Shown here piece by piece: positions 38,333 through 48,105 of a DNA stretch of 64,000 nt. This DNA comes from an uncultured Desulfatitalea sp. (GTDB lineage: Bacteria; Desulfobacterota; Desulfobacteria; Desulfobacterales; Desulfosarcinaceae). Within the stretch, counting starts at the first letter, position 1. Each line of letters begins with the position of its first letter. The stretch lies in assembly GCA_937868765.1 (NCBI GenBank), contig CALMNL010000011.1, forward strand, positions 62,001 to 126,000, read 5' to 3'. The notes under the pieces are model-generated. The model worked only from the letters and a program-made list of their open reading frames with translations, made no database searches and had not been told where the DNA came from. A program made the position numbers and the translations under genes.

Positions 38333-39447
38333 TGGGTGTTCTCTCCATTGGCTACCGCCGCGAGTTCAGCCTGCAATGTCCGCACGCGGGCCTGGACCTG
38401 CGCCCGGCCGGCGGCATCCATCTGCTTGCCGGCCGCATTGAGATATTTCGAATAGTAGGCCACCGCCTGCCCATAGGACTGGTTTTGATCGAAAGCCAGG
38501 GCCAGATTGAACAGCAGGCGGGGATCGCCGGGGTTCAGGGACTCGGCTTTCCGGTACCAGTCGATGGCTGCCTCGGTGCGGCCCATCTGCCGCAGGGCCA
38601 CCCCTTGGTGAAAATAGATTGTATAGAGGGGTGCCTGGGGCAGTGCGGCCGCCTGATCGAGCAGCGGCAGAGCCTCGGCGGCGCGGCCACAGCCGATCTG
38701 GGCGATGGCCAGGTTCAATATGGCTTGCAGGTGGGTCGGCGCCCGGCGATGCAGTTCGGCTGCCAGGGCATAAGCCTGGGTGAATTGATCGGTTTGCAGG
38801 TAGATCGAACTCATGTTCAGCCGCGCATCGAAATGGTCAGGGTCGAGCTTGAGCACCTCCCGGTACATGGCCAGGGCTTCGGCCGCGCGTCCCTGGCGCT
38901 GGAACATTCGGGCTTTCTCATAAAGAGGGGGGCTGGTGATGCGCCGGGCCGGCAAGGGCGAAGGCTGGGCGGCGGACATGTCATCTTTGTGTGGCCGCCG
39001 AACGGGCGCCGCCACCTTTTCATGCGAAGACCGGGGCGGCGTTGAGGTCCGGGGCAGGAGGGGGCTGGAGGTCGATTCCGGCGACTGGAAGAGGGGCGCT
39101 GCAGGGGCAGGCGGTGCAGGCGTCGCCATGTCGAGGGGGGGGGCGGTGGGGGCCGGCATCGGCGATGGCGTCGCCGGGCTTTCATCCGCGGCCGCCACCG
39201 GGAGCCCTTGTACGATAGCGGCCAATGGCGCCCGCTGGGTGGGGGGCTGTTCCGCATCTTCCCAAGGCCGCCAGGTCCAGGCGATCGCCGCGGAAACCAC
39301 CAGGAGCGCAAGGATGATCCCGGCCGCCCGGTGGCGATTGTGCAGGCGCCGGCCGCGCCTGTCCATATATGCGGCCGCCGCTCCAGGTGGTTCGGGCGGC
39401 CGGTGTTCGCTCTGTCTTTTACGCAGGGCGTCGTTGAGCAAACTCAT
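38329..39447 (-). CDS. mshN: MshN-like TPR protein
   Basis: A 372-residue bitopic protein. A short cytosolic N-terminus (MSLLNDALRKRQ, a motif typical of MshN and GspB-like proteins) precedes a membrane segment (about 40-60). A long Pro/Ala/Thr-rich periplasmic linker (about 65-180) leads to five or so TPR repeats (about 190-360, ARMFQRQGRAAEALAMYREV and similar). MshN helps secretin and pilus assembly in MSHA systems. A much longer upstream frame is spurious: the ATG at 39447 overlaps the previous stop (ATGA) and opens the family motif. It sits between mshM and mshE, as expected. Confidence 0.8.
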
Positions 39448-40532
39448 AGGGAGGGCCTGCTCTTGGCCGGCGCAGGGGGTAATTGCCCAGGGGCCGATGC
39501 CATCCGTACCGAGCCGCCGTTTCGAGTCCAATCGGCATAGACCCCATACCCCAACAAGGCCGCCAGGCCGATCAAAAGCGCGATGGTCAGGGCCAGGCGC
39601 CGTCGCGTCAAGCGCCATCCCGGAAACCACCGGCGCGCGCCGCTGCGCCGGGAGGTGGCTTCCACCAATTCTTCGAAGGCCGCCGTTACATGGCGCGGCT
39701 GCACGGTGCGGCTGTCGACGGTGTAGGCCGCGGTGAGCGCCAGGTCGCATATCTTGTTGATCATGCGCGGCACGCCGCCCGAATATTTGTGAATCCGGCG
39801 CACGGCCTTGGGGTCGAAACGCACCTGGCCTTTATTGCCGGCCACCGAAAGCCGGCGGGCAATATAGCCGGCGGTCTCGTCAGGGCTCAAGAAATCGAGC
39901 AGGCAATGAAGCGCCACCCGTTGCTTGAGCTGCCGCAGGCCGGAACCATTCAGCTGGTCGACCAGCTCCGGCTGTCCCACCAGCAGCAACTGCAGCAGTT
40001 TGGTCTTGTCTGTTTCCAGATTGGAGAGCAGGCGCATGTCCTCTAAGGTTTCCGGGGGCATGGTCTGGGCATCATCGATGATGATCACCACCGGTTCGGC
40101 ATGCCGCTGGGCGAGCAGGAAGCGATTGAGGCTGTCGATCAGCTCTTTTTTGGAGGCTTCCGGATGGCAGACCACTCCCAGATCCTCCAGGATACAGGCC
40201 AGCAGCTCGCGGCCATTCAGCGAGGGATTGATCACATAGACCGTGCGGGCCCTGTTTTGCAGCCGGTCCAGCATCGCCCGGCACAAGGTGGTCTTGCCGG
40301 TGCCCACTTCACCGGTGAGCAGCAAAAAGCCCAATCGACTCTCGATGCCGTATCGGATCTTTTCCATGACGCCCTGGTGGGTCTCTGAGAAGTAGAGAAA
40401 TTCGGGATCGGGGGTGATGGAAAAAGGCGTGCCGCTCAAATCGAAATAATCGTTGTAAATTCGATCGGGCAGGGCTTCGGGCACCCCTTGGGGCGGATCG
40501 GGCAAACTCCAGACCATACGGATGGGGTCCAT
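39444..40532 (-). CDS. mshM: MshM-like AAA ATPase (ExeA family)
   Basis: A 362-residue ATPase of the ExeA/MshM family. The N-terminus carries the family signature (FDLSGTPFSITPDPEFLYFS) and Walker A GEVGTGKTT near residue 75. Walker B is VVIIIDDAQ, and a sensor region ends about residue 270. One membrane segment lies near the C-terminus (about 308-330). Relatives help insert or assemble the secretin through the cell wall. AGGTGGAAGC precedes the ATG at 40532, which is preferred over the longer frame. It is the first gene of the minus-strand half of the pilus locus. Confidence 0.88.
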   Translation of the reverse strand: MDPIRMVWSLPDPPQGVPEALPDRIYNDYFDLSGTPFSITPDPEFLYFSETHQGVMEKIRYGIESRLGFLLLTGEVGTGKTTLCRAMLDRLQNRARTVYVINPSLNGRELLACILEDLGVVCHPEASKKELIDSLNRFLLAQRHAEPVVIIIDDAQTMPPETLEDMRLLSNLETDKTKLLQLLLVGQPELVDQLNGSGLRQLKQRVALHCLLDFLSPDETAGYIARRLSVAGNKGQVRFDPKAVRRIHKYSGGVPRMINKICDLALTAAYTVDSRTVQPRHVTAAFEELVEATSRRSGARRWFPGWRLTRRRLALTIALLIGLAALLGYGVYADWTRNGGSVRMASAPGQLPPAPAKSRPSL

Positions 40533-40760
40533 GCTTCCACCTATCTTTAAGCGTTTGCGCCTGACACGCGCCGGCGTCGGCATCAAAGCAAAAGCAATTT
40601 ATATGCCGCAGGGCGATTTGGTTTGGATATGTTTATGATTCAATGTGTTAATTTGCCAAATGGAGGGACGGCGAAGGCCCGAGCTTAAAATAGCCGGTGA
40701 CATTGACGCCTCCTGGCATTTGGTTGCGTCAAAAAAACAGTAGGGGAACGCTAAGGCGCT

Positions 40761-41960
40761 TCAGCCATTTCGAAGGGGATAGCCGATGCCATTGAACCCA
40801 GCAATCTGGGTCACTTTGTGGCTGATCCGGTTAGCGAACGATATGCATGGGCTGTCTATATATCGGGTTGACAAATAAGCCGCAAAACCGACGAACGCCA
40901 TTCCGGACAAAAAGACGATCACGAAAGAGGCAGCATGCCCCAGATGATCGCGCAGGACTACGAATATAGCTGAAGATAACGAGCCCAGCACAAGGAAGTG
41001 AACCACATACAATCCGTATGAGATGGCGCCCACGAATTGAAACATGGGGCCCTGCAAATACCGCTGAATGCGGCTGTTCGAAACGACCAGGATAAAACAT
41101 AACAGCGCAGAGAGCATGGGATAGCCACCACCGAAGCCTTGGTCGTCCGGAAGGAAGCCATAAATGGTTTTCTCGATGAAGCTGTGATCGACATAGTGTG
41201 GGTAGGACGAGAGAAAGATAAAAGCGACCAGCAGCAGGTAAAACCCGACGCCGGTGAGTTTGATCGGTAACCGATGACGATGATGTTTCATCACGTCTGC
41301 GATCAATAACCCGATCCAAAACCCCTGATACAGGCTGTCCTTGCACAGCAGGATGAGCACTGAAGCCACAACCAGCCTGTATTTGAAATTTCCCAGAAGC
41401 AGCAGGAAGAGAAAGACCAGAATCGATCCGTATAGCTCGATCTTGATGGACCAGAGCGGCGGATTGTAAATAGTTCCTTTGCTGAAGGCCGACGTGGTGA
41501 AATTGATGAAGAATTTATGAGGGTTGAATTCACCTGGCCAGAAACCTCTGAACCAGGGTCTGGAGCCGGTCAGGTCTGCCACCGCGCCATTCGAAAAATA
41601 TCCTACAGACCATAAAATCGCCGGGCAAAGGATCGTGAACCAGACAAGGCCCCCCAGGCGTATCGGCCTTTTGATGATCGCGGCGATGATCCGGACTCGC
41701 TGGGACGGCTCTCCCAGATAAGGATAGCTGAGGACGTAACCGCTCAAAATGAAAAACAAGCATACCGCAAAGTAGCCGGCGACCAAAAGCCCGAAGGGAG
41801 GGTAGAAAAAGATTTCTTCCAGAGGCAAATGCCTATGATAACTGGCCTTCGACCCGAAAACCGCATATGGAAAAAATGCACAACAGTAATGAACGAATAC
41901 GACAATCACCGCCGCCAGTCCACGCAGGGCATCGAGATGGGTTTGTCGGGATGTGGTCAT
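40761..41960 (-). CDS. acyltransferase 3 family membrane protein
   Basis: A protein of about 400 residues with about ten membrane helices, typical of acyltransferase 3 (O-acetylation of sugars or surface glycans). The N-terminus has THLDALRGLAAVIVVFVHY with the conserved Arg and His. Further family features are FILSGYVLSYP and a PLWSIKIELYGS block. The GC content and codon use are visibly lower than in the flanking genes, suggesting more recent acquisition. The ATG at 41960 fits the family start; ATGs a few codons upstream are possible. It is not clearly linked to the pilus genes or to the DUF748 gene upstream, though O-acetylation of a pilus-associated or surface glycan is conceivable. Confidence 0.85.
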   Translation of the reverse strand: MTTSRQTHLDALRGLAAVIVVFVHYCCAFFPYAVFGSKASYHRHLPLEEIFFYPPFGLLVAGYFAVCLFFILSGYVLSYPYLGEPSQRVRIIAAIIKRPIRLGGLVWFTILCPAILWSVGYFSNGAVADLTGSRPWFRGFWPGEFNPHKFFINFTTSAFSKGTIYNPPLWSIKIELYGSILVFLFLLLLGNFKYRLVVASVLILLCKDSLYQGFWIGLLIADVMKHHRHRLPIKLTGVGFYLLLVAFIFLSSYPHYVDHSFIEKTIYGFLPDDQGFGGGYPMLSALLCFILVVSNSRIQRYLQGPMFQFVGAISYGLYVVHFLVLGSLSSAIFVVLRDHLGHAASFVIVFLSGMAFVGFAAYLSTRYIDSPCISFANRISHKVTQIAGFNGIGYPLRNG

Positions 41961-42066
41961 GTGCCGTACCATTGAAGACGTTGCCGCGCTGTGCATCGGC
42001 CTTGGCCTTTTGGGGCTTCTATATCAGTGGCCGGAGAATGGCAAGGCGAGTAATCGTTTCATCCGG

Positions 42067-45000
42067 TCAGCGCTGCGCTTCAATGCTCAGGGCGACGCTG
42101 ATCTCCTCCGATGGTTTCAGGGCAACGGGGTCCGCTTGGCCCAGGCGGTCTGCGGGCAGGCCCTGGGGGCCGCTCAGCTCGGCGATGACGGCTTGAGCCC
42201 GGGCCCGGGCCAGGGCCACGAGTTGTTCGTCCGGCACCGTCTCCACCGCCTGCAAACGTGAGAAGAGCTCTTTGGCCCAGAAGCCCGGGTCGGTCGCTTC
42301 GGCCTCCTTGCGGGCTGCCTTGAGCTCAACCGCGAGAGCCTTCAGGTCGTCCTTGCCGAACCGTTCGGTGAACATCTCTTCCAGAACCTTGCGCGTTTCG
42401 GAACTGCTGAAATCCAGGGGGTTGGGGCCGTCGTCGGCCACCGTTTGACCCAGCCGGACGGTGACGGCTCTGCGCAGGCTCTGGCGCGCCAGAGCCTGGC
42501 GGTCCTTTTCCGGATGGTAGCGCCCTTGAACCACCAGCTTTAGTTGCGGCCGCTGGTGCAGGGCCTTGGCAAGGTTCAGCAGTTTTTCTTTTTCCGGCGG
42601 CGACACGGTCGCCCGGCCGGGATAGAAGGAGACCCGGTCGAGGGCATTTTCACTTCCGCCGGGAATCAGCGCCGCCAATGCCCGGAAGGGGCTGGTGACG
42701 ATTTTTTCCAAGACATTGACGAGGGTCTTGCCGACCAGTGCACCGAAGCTGAACTGGGGGTTGTTCAAATCCCCATGGACCGGAAGGCCCAGGTTGATGA
42801 CGCCGTTGGTGTCCTTCAGCAAGGCCACTGCCAGGTCGAGGGGCAGGTTCACGGCCTCCGGGCTGTCGACCTTTTCACCGAGCCTCAGCTGGTCCACCAC
42901 GATCTGGTTGGCTCCTTGGAGCCGGCCGTTATCGACTTGGTAAGCCAGGTCCACGGACAGTTTGCCGCCGTCGATTTTGCGGCCGGCAAACTGGCCCGAA
43001 TAGGGGGTGAGATTGGTCATTTCCAGGTTGCGGAAAGCCAGTTTGATATCGGTAAAACGTTTGGGGTTGGCGGTGTTGAGTTCCCCCTCGGCCCGGGCGG
43101 TTCCGAACTCATCCACGCTGCCCCTGAGCCGCAGTTCGGAGCGGGCCTCCGCTACCGAAGAGATGCCGGCCACGCTGCCCCGCAGTTCATGAATGTTGGT
43201 GGCGAAAGGAATCCGCAGCCTGAGATCGGCAAACTTGATCCGGCCGTCGTTGACCAGCACCCGGCGCACCCGGTAGGCAAACGGCTCGCTCCGGGATGGG
43301 GGCCCGGATGCATCGGTTCGGCCGACCGGTTCGCGCTTGATCAGATTGGCCAGGTTGAAGGTGCTGTTCTTTTCGATGATGGCTTTGCCGCGCAGGTCCT
43401 GCAGGCGCAAGTCTCCGATCTCGACGCTGTTGGGCTGCAGGAGCAGTTTGAGCTGTTCTGTGGATGCATTTTTCCAACCAAGGACCGTTTCGTTGACATC
43501 TTTTTCGACAACCTGAAGGTTTTCGAGTTTAAAGCCGCCCTGGTAGACTGTGCCCGCCCCGGCATCCGGGACGGCGTGGCGCAAGGTTCCGGCAGTGGAG
43601 AAAGCACCGGATCGGATCTCTACCGTCGCTACCTGCGCGACATAAGGCTGGAGTGCCGTCAGCGCCAGCGAAGCCGCATCGATTTTGGCCGTCAGGGCAC
43701 CGGTGGCAGGCGCCAGCGTACCTTCGGCCTTCAATCGGCCCCCCTCACGGACGCTGAGGGCCAGCTCGATGGGCATGGGGGAGCGGCCATCCACTTGTGC
43801 TGCCCCGGCTGAAATGTTGTCCAGATGCAGAATCGGCTGATCGTCGCGCACCGTGTGGTCCCAGAGGGTCGCCTGCACCCCGGCGACTGCGATTTTTTCC
43901 ACCAGGAATTGGAAGGCGGTCGTTTGGCCTCCTGCCGGCAATGGAGTGTTGTCCGGTTTTGGGGGGGGATTCGCCGCGGGGTTGGGGGCAGTTTCCGTTG
44001 CCGGCTGGCCGTCGGCCGTTTCGGGCTGGGTTGCCGCGGCAGGCTCCGAGGCGGGGGCGAACAGCTGCACCAGGTTGAGGCTGCCGTCGCGCCGCCTTTC
44101 GATTTGGATGGCGCCCCCCTCGACGGCGATCTTGGCCGCCTTCAACTGCTTCCGGCCGAGATCCGCGTTTCCGTTTTCCAGGACTACCGAGCCGATGTGC
44201 ACCTCCGGCTCCACGTTGGCAAAGCCTGCCTTTATTTCGGCGAGATCCAGCAGAACATCTTTTACCAGCAACGCGCCGCCTTTGTCGGTGGCGGCGGCCA
44301 GGCGCAGCTTGATGCCGCCGATGGCGCCTTTGAAACCCTCGACAAGGCTTTTATCCTCATAGGCGGCGGCAAAGCCGTCCACTTGCAGCGCGCCCAAATC
44401 GAAACCCCATGCCTGCTTGTTCTTTTCCCCGGCAGCCAGCGGCTCGGCCTTCGGGGAGCTCTTCTGGGGTGGTGCGACGATGCGTTCCAGGTTCAAAACG
44501 CCCTTTTCATTCATCGCCAGGCGCACGCTTCCCCCTTTGATGGAAATGGAACCGACATGAAGCTTGTGGCCGGTCAGATCCACTTGCGCGTCCCGCATGC
44601 CGGCATCCGGAAGCTTGAGGAACGGTGCTGCGGGTGCCTCCGCCGGTGCCAGGGCGAGATCCTTCAACAGGATCGATAGATTTGGAAAGACGATTCGGGA
44701 GGCGTTGCCGCCCAATTGGATGTCGCAATCGCTTTCGGCCGTCATGCTGCCGGCCGCCGGCGCCAGCCGCAGCCATTGGCTGGCAAAGGAAGTCAGCGTA
44801 GCGCTGCGAACATCCTGCACTTTGAGATGGCCTTTGACGATCAGCGGGTTGAGGCTCACCTGGCCCGACCATTTCAAGGCCTCTTTATTGGCGCTGACCG
44901 CTGTCAGGGTCGTTGTGCCTTCCCTGTTCGCCAGGGTCGCCAGTTGGCCGATAGCAGCGTCCACCGGGTCCAGCGTGATGGTGGCCGGTTGGGCCGAACG

Positions 45001-45510
45001 TCGATCGGTGAATATGAATTTGCCCTTTACTACCTGGATATCCTCGAAAATCAGTCGGGGCAGGTGCTTGTCGCCCGGAGCGTCACCCTGGCCGCCAGCC
45101 GGCGTCGATCGAAGCCTGGCAAGGTTCAAGTCGCCCTCTTTGTCAATCACAACCTGGACGGCCGGGGCCTCTATCCGAATCTCGCGGAAGACCCAGGCCC
45201 ACTTGAACAGGCTCTTCAACTCGAAATCCACCAAGAGCCGTTCAAAAGCCATGATCGCTTCACCTTCCCCATCGGTCATCTGAAACGCATGCAGTTTCAG
45301 CTTGAACAAGAATGGATTGAAGCGCACCTTTCCCAGGGTGGCTTCTGCGCGCAGATTTTCCCGGATGGCCTTGGGTAGATAGTGGCGGACGAGAACCGGG
45401 GTCAGGAAGAATCCGGCCAGCGTGTAGACCACAACCACCGCGGCTGCGACGATGAAGGTTTTGCTATGAACGATGCCTATCAGTTTTTCCTTACTTAAAG
45501 CGATCTTCAC
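42067..45510 (-). CDS. large DUF748 (AsmA-like) envelope protein
   Basis: A protein of about 1147 residues anchored by one N-terminal membrane helix (about 18-40). A very long beta-rich periplasmic region follows, with repeated AsmA/DUF748 patterns (LHAFQMTDGEGEAIMAFERLLVDFELKS, similar turns near 330, 560 and 800). A Pro/Ala/Thr-rich linker lies near 500-530. The C-terminal part (about 1010-1075) resembles an OmpA-like fold. AsmA-like proteins form bridges thought to move lipids between the membranes; that role is inferred from the family. The GTG at 45510 is preferred because AGGA lies upstream and the helix follows promptly. Confidence 0.8.
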   Translation of the reverse strand: MKIALSKEKLIGIVHSKTFIVAAAVVVVYTLAGFFLTPVLVRHYLPKAIRENLRAEATLGKVRFNPFLFKLKLHAFQMTDGEGEAIMAFERLLVDFELKSLFKWAWVFREIRIEAPAVQVVIDKEGDLNLARLRSTPAGGQGDAPGDKHLPRLIFEDIQVVKGKFIFTDRRSAQPATITLDPVDAAIGQLATLANREGTTTLTAVSANKEALKWSGQVSLNPLIVKGHLKVQDVRSATLTSFASQWLRLAPAAGSMTAESDCDIQLGGNASRIVFPNLSILLKDLALAPAEAPAAPFLKLPDAGMRDAQVDLTGHKLHVGSISIKGGSVRLAMNEKGVLNLERIVAPPQKSSPKAEPLAAGEKNKQAWGFDLGALQVDGFAAAYEDKSLVEGFKGAIGGIKLRLAAATDKGGALLVKDVLLDLAEIKAGFANVEPEVHIGSVVLENGNADLGRKQLKAAKIAVEGGAIQIERRRDGSLNLVQLFAPASEPAAATQPETADGQPATETAPNPAANPPPKPDNTPLPAGGQTTAFQFLVEKIAVAGVQATLWDHTVRDDQPILHLDNISAGAAQVDGRSPMPIELALSVREGGRLKAEGTLAPATGALTAKIDAASLALTALQPYVAQVATVEIRSGAFSTAGTLRHAVPDAGAGTVYQGGFKLENLQVVEKDVNETVLGWKNASTEQLKLLLQPNSVEIGDLRLQDLRGKAIIEKNSTFNLANLIKREPVGRTDASGPPSRSEPFAYRVRRVLVNDGRIKFADLRLRIPFATNIHELRGSVAGISSVAEARSELRLRGSVDEFGTARAEGELNTANPKRFTDIKLAFRNLEMTNLTPYSGQFAGRKIDGGKLSVDLAYQVDNGRLQGANQIVVDQLRLGEKVDSPEAVNLPLDLAVALLKDTNGVINLGLPVHGDLNNPQFSFGALVGKTLVNVLEKIVTSPFRALAALIPGGSENALDRVSFYPGRATVSPPEKEKLLNLAKALHQRPQLKLVVQGRYHPEKDRQALARQSLRRAVTVRLGQTVADDGPNPLDFSSSETRKVLEEMFTERFGKDDLKALAVELKAARKEAEATDPGFWAKELFSRLQAVETVPDEQLVALARARAQAVIAELSGPQGLPADRLGQADPVALKPSEEISVALSIEAQR

Positions 45511-45982
45511 GGATTCAATCCTGTTTTGGGCGGGTTTTGTGGATCGGTATGGTGGTGCAATCACAGTCCGGCGGAAGAATAAGCATGCCCGGCACCATTT
45601 CAAACTGGGCAGTCATAGCAAGGAAGGGGATGCCGCGCAAGCGCCACCGATGGCGAAGGCTGGCCCTGGTGATCGTCTGGAGCCGGAAAAATCGCCTGCA
45701 GCAGCGGTTGACCTTGAGATATGCCGGAGCCTGTAGGCGTCTTTCCATTGGTGGGAGATCCCCTGAACGCACTGTGCGCGCATCGGCCCCGAATGAATGC
45801 TGTTCAGCCAGAGTCCCTGTCGCCTGGGCTCTCTGCTTGACATTGGGGCCGTTTTGATTTTTATTTTTGCCAACTTGAGTGGCAATACTTCCAGAACCAT
45901 ACAAAGGCAGCGAATTCCTATCGCGGACGGTTGAAACCCATACTCATTCTGACCACCGAAAAATCCGAAATCGGAGGTATTC
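45511..45982. other. intergenic region between DUF748 protein and diguanylate cyclase
   Basis: About 470 bases between divergent genes. Short frames here (on both strands) show no family pattern. The only clear signal is a candidate promoter at 45837-45865 facing the cyclase gene. I see no repeat or RNA structure. Confidence 0.55.
45837..45865 (+). promoter_or_regulatory. candidate sigma-70 promoter for the diguanylate cyclase
   Basis: A perfect TTGACA (45837-45842), a 17-base spacer and TTTATT (45860-45865, four of six) lie about 120 bases before the start at 45983. Confidence 0.45.
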
Positions 45983-47005
45983 ATGATGGACCACCAACTC
46001 ATAGAGAGAACGCAAGGGTTCTTGAGGATAGCACTGCCGATGATGGCCAAGAACAGGGTGCCGATAACGCCCCGCAATTATGCCGTCTGGTATCAATACG
46101 TGTCGGGAGACAACGCCGCGCTGAGAGAAACGGTCGATGCCATTCTGAAAGCCAGCGAACCTTTCACCGAAGAGATCAACGACATGCTCTATCGGAAGTA
46201 TTGCCTGGAAACAAACGAAGGGGCCGTGAAGAAGTTGCGGGAAGATTTGAAAAAAATGCTAACGGCCGTGTTGGGCGAACTGGCGCTCATGACAGGGAAG
46301 GCGGAAAAATACAATGTGGTCTTGAACGATTCGGTTGAAAAGCTATCGGAGGACCTGTCCGCCGACACCATCCGGCGCATACTCGACGAGATCATCGGTG
46401 AGACCAGGGCCATCAAGGGTCACAATCTTGAGATTCAGCGCAAACTCCAGGAAACCACGGCCGAACTGGAAAACATGCAAAGAGAATTCGAACGCACCAA
46501 ACTGGAAGCCTCGATGGATTATTTGACCGGCGTGGCGAACCGCAAAGCCTTCAACGAGACCTTGGCGCAGTTGGCCCGCGATGCAGTCAGCGAAGATAAA
46601 CCCCTGAGCCTTCTAATGCTCGACATCGACTGCTTCAAGGCCTTCAATGATGCCCACGGGCATCTCGTCGGCGACGAGGTGCTGAAATTTGTCGCCAAAA
46701 TAATCAAAGACCACGTTCGCGGCAGGGACTGCATCGCCCGTTATGGCGGCGAAGAGTTTGTCGTCCTGTTGCCGTTTACCCCGTTGGGCGGAGCGAAAAT
46801 TCTGGCGGAAAACATACGCTTGTATTTTGAACAGGCCCGTCTCCAGACTGCCGACAAAGCCAAAGCGCTCGGTCGGATTACGCTGTCCATCGGTGTGGCG
46901 GGCTATAGGCCCGGCGAGGCCCTGGTCGATTTCGTCGCACGTGCCGACAAAGCCCTTTACCAAGCCAAAAGCGCCGGGCGCAACAGAGTGGTCCTCGACA
47001 CCTGA
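45983..47005 (+). CDS. diguanylate cyclase (GGDEF protein)
   Basis: A cytosolic protein of 340 residues. The helical N-terminal part (about 1-165) has no named sensor domain and ends in a coiled coil. The GGDEF domain (about 172-338) has the active-site motif GGEEF. An intact inhibitory I-site (RGRD) lies five residues before it, so product inhibition is expected. It makes c-di-GMP from two GTP. ATGs occur at 45983 and 45986; GGAGGT favours the second by spacing. It is probably monocistronic. The pilus ATPase with a c-di-GMP-binding N-terminus, about 8 kb away, is one possible target. Confidence 0.92.
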   Translation: MMDHQLIERTQGFLRIALPMMAKNRVPITPRNYAVWYQYVSGDNAALRETVDAILKASEPFTEEINDMLYRKYCLETNEGAVKKLREDLKKMLTAVLGELALMTGKAEKYNVVLNDSVEKLSEDLSADTIRRILDEIIGETRAIKGHNLEIQRKLQETTAELENMQREFERTKLEASMDYLTGVANRKAFNETLAQLARDAVSEDKPLSLLMLDIDCFKAFNDAHGHLVGDEVLKFVAKIIKDHVRGRDCIARYGGEEFVVLLPFTPLGGAKILAENIRLYFEQARLQTADKAKALGRITLSIGVAGYRPGEALVDFVARADKALYQAKSAGRNRVVLDT

Positions 47006-47038
47006 TGTCTGGAAATTGAGACGCCGCGCCCGAGGCCG

Positions 47039-47608
47039 TCACGAGGTCATGCCCTGCAGTCCCACGAAACTGCGGGCCAGTTCGATCTCCCCCATGTGCC
47101 GCAAGCCATGCTGGTAGATCCAGCATTCGATGCCGTCGAGCACGGTGATCCCCTGGGGCCCGGCCACCCGTGCGCTGAAGGTGCTGGCGATTTGGGGCGG
47201 GAACGGCCGCTGGATCACCACCCGCTCCAATTCTGCCGCCTCGATCCGTTTCAGCCAGGACTCGGTGTGGGCAAACACCGTTTGCATATAGGCGATGAAG
47301 GCCGGGTAGTCCCCGATCTGCTGGAACTGCATTTCGGCCACCGTGCGGTGCTTGCCGTGGTCGGCGATGACGGGCTGGATGCGTCCTTCCCAGGCCGCGT
47401 TCCAGACGGGCGGTTCCCCCGTGAGTGTCATCAACGCCGTGTCCAGCAAATGGATGTAGTGAAACAGGCTGAAGGCAATGGGTAGAATGCCTTCCCGCTC
47501 GCGATGGTTTACCTGGGCAACCGTCATGGTCGCCGTGGCCTCCTCGTAAAGCGAAAACATCGCCCGCATCCGCCGCCGTAAAGAGTCGAGGATCAGTTCG
47601 TGGCTCAT
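47039..47608 (-). CDS. DinB-family protein
   Basis: A 189-residue four-helix-bundle protein of the DinB/YfiT superfamily. Candidate metal ligands are His in SLFHYIHLLDTAL and the HxxxH pair in YQHGLRHMGEIE, the usual DinB triad layout. Relatives include thiol-dependent transferases and damage-induced proteins of unknown function; no substrate can be assigned. AAGGAGAATCGG precedes the ATG at 47608. It converges with the diguanylate cyclase, 33 bases between stops. Confidence 0.8.
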   Translation of the reverse strand: MSHELILDSLRRRMRAMFSLYEEATATMTVAQVNHREREGILPIAFSLFHYIHLLDTALMTLTGEPPVWNAAWEGRIQPVIADHGKHRTVAEMQFQQIGDYPAFIAYMQTVFAHTESWLKRIEAAELERVVIQRPFPPQIASTFSARVAGPQGITVLDGIECWIYQHGLRHMGEIELARSFVGLQGMTS

Positions 47609-48105
47609 CCGATTCTCCTTTCTGCCATTCAACCCAGGTTCTGGAACCCACATCAACCTATCTTACCCTTTTAGAGCGCAGTTTCAATAGCGCAGGTTCG
47701 TCCGATGGTGCCGCCCCTGGCCCCGGCCGCGTCCGGGGCCTGGGCGGAACTGCAACGCGCCGGTAGGCGTCATCATCAGCGGTATGCAAATTTCTCAGTT
47801 GACCCTGGGGCAGCAAATGGTATTTTAAATCCTGACCCACCTCAGGATTGTTCCAGATCCGCTTAACGCATTCAGGGGCCTGAAGCGCGAAGCCTCAGGT
47901 CCGTCCGCGCCAATGCATTCGTTCCATCGCTATGCCAACCCGCCCGGTTCGTTTAGCGCCGCATGAAGACCGATCGGCAACGGCATGGTCATTGACAAGA
48001 GGGATTGCAAAAAGAAAGGAGGTAAAAAGAGGTAAGGTTCTTGGGTTTGATAGGATAGAAGCACAACCACATCGAGCCATCTTTCTTTAACAGATTGGAG
48101 CTGCC
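47609..48105. other. intergenic region upstream of the acylase gene
   Basis: About 500 bases with no credible gene, between two divergent genes. It contains a long GC-rich inverted repeat at 47711-47747 and a purine-rich tract around 48012-48030 (AAAGGAGGTAAAAAGAGG). The acylase ribosome-binding site is TTGGAGCTGCC just before 48106. No promoter stands out. Confidence 0.55.
47711..47747. repeat. GC-rich 14-bp hairpin
   Basis: CCGCCC and GGCCCCGG on the left pair with CCGGGGCC and GGGCGG on the right, with a 6-base loop and a small bulge. There is no U-tract on either side, so it is not a typical terminator. Confidence 0.45.

Noticed and set aside
40710-40727. Sigma-54-like promoter (TGGCAT ... 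TTGC)
   Set aside because: The GG-to-GC spacing is nine rather than ten bases, and it faces away from the flanking genes.
45515-45904. 129-codon minus-strand frame before the cyclase gene
   Set aside because: Composition is random and Cys/Arg-rich, with no start signal; it overlaps the promoter region.
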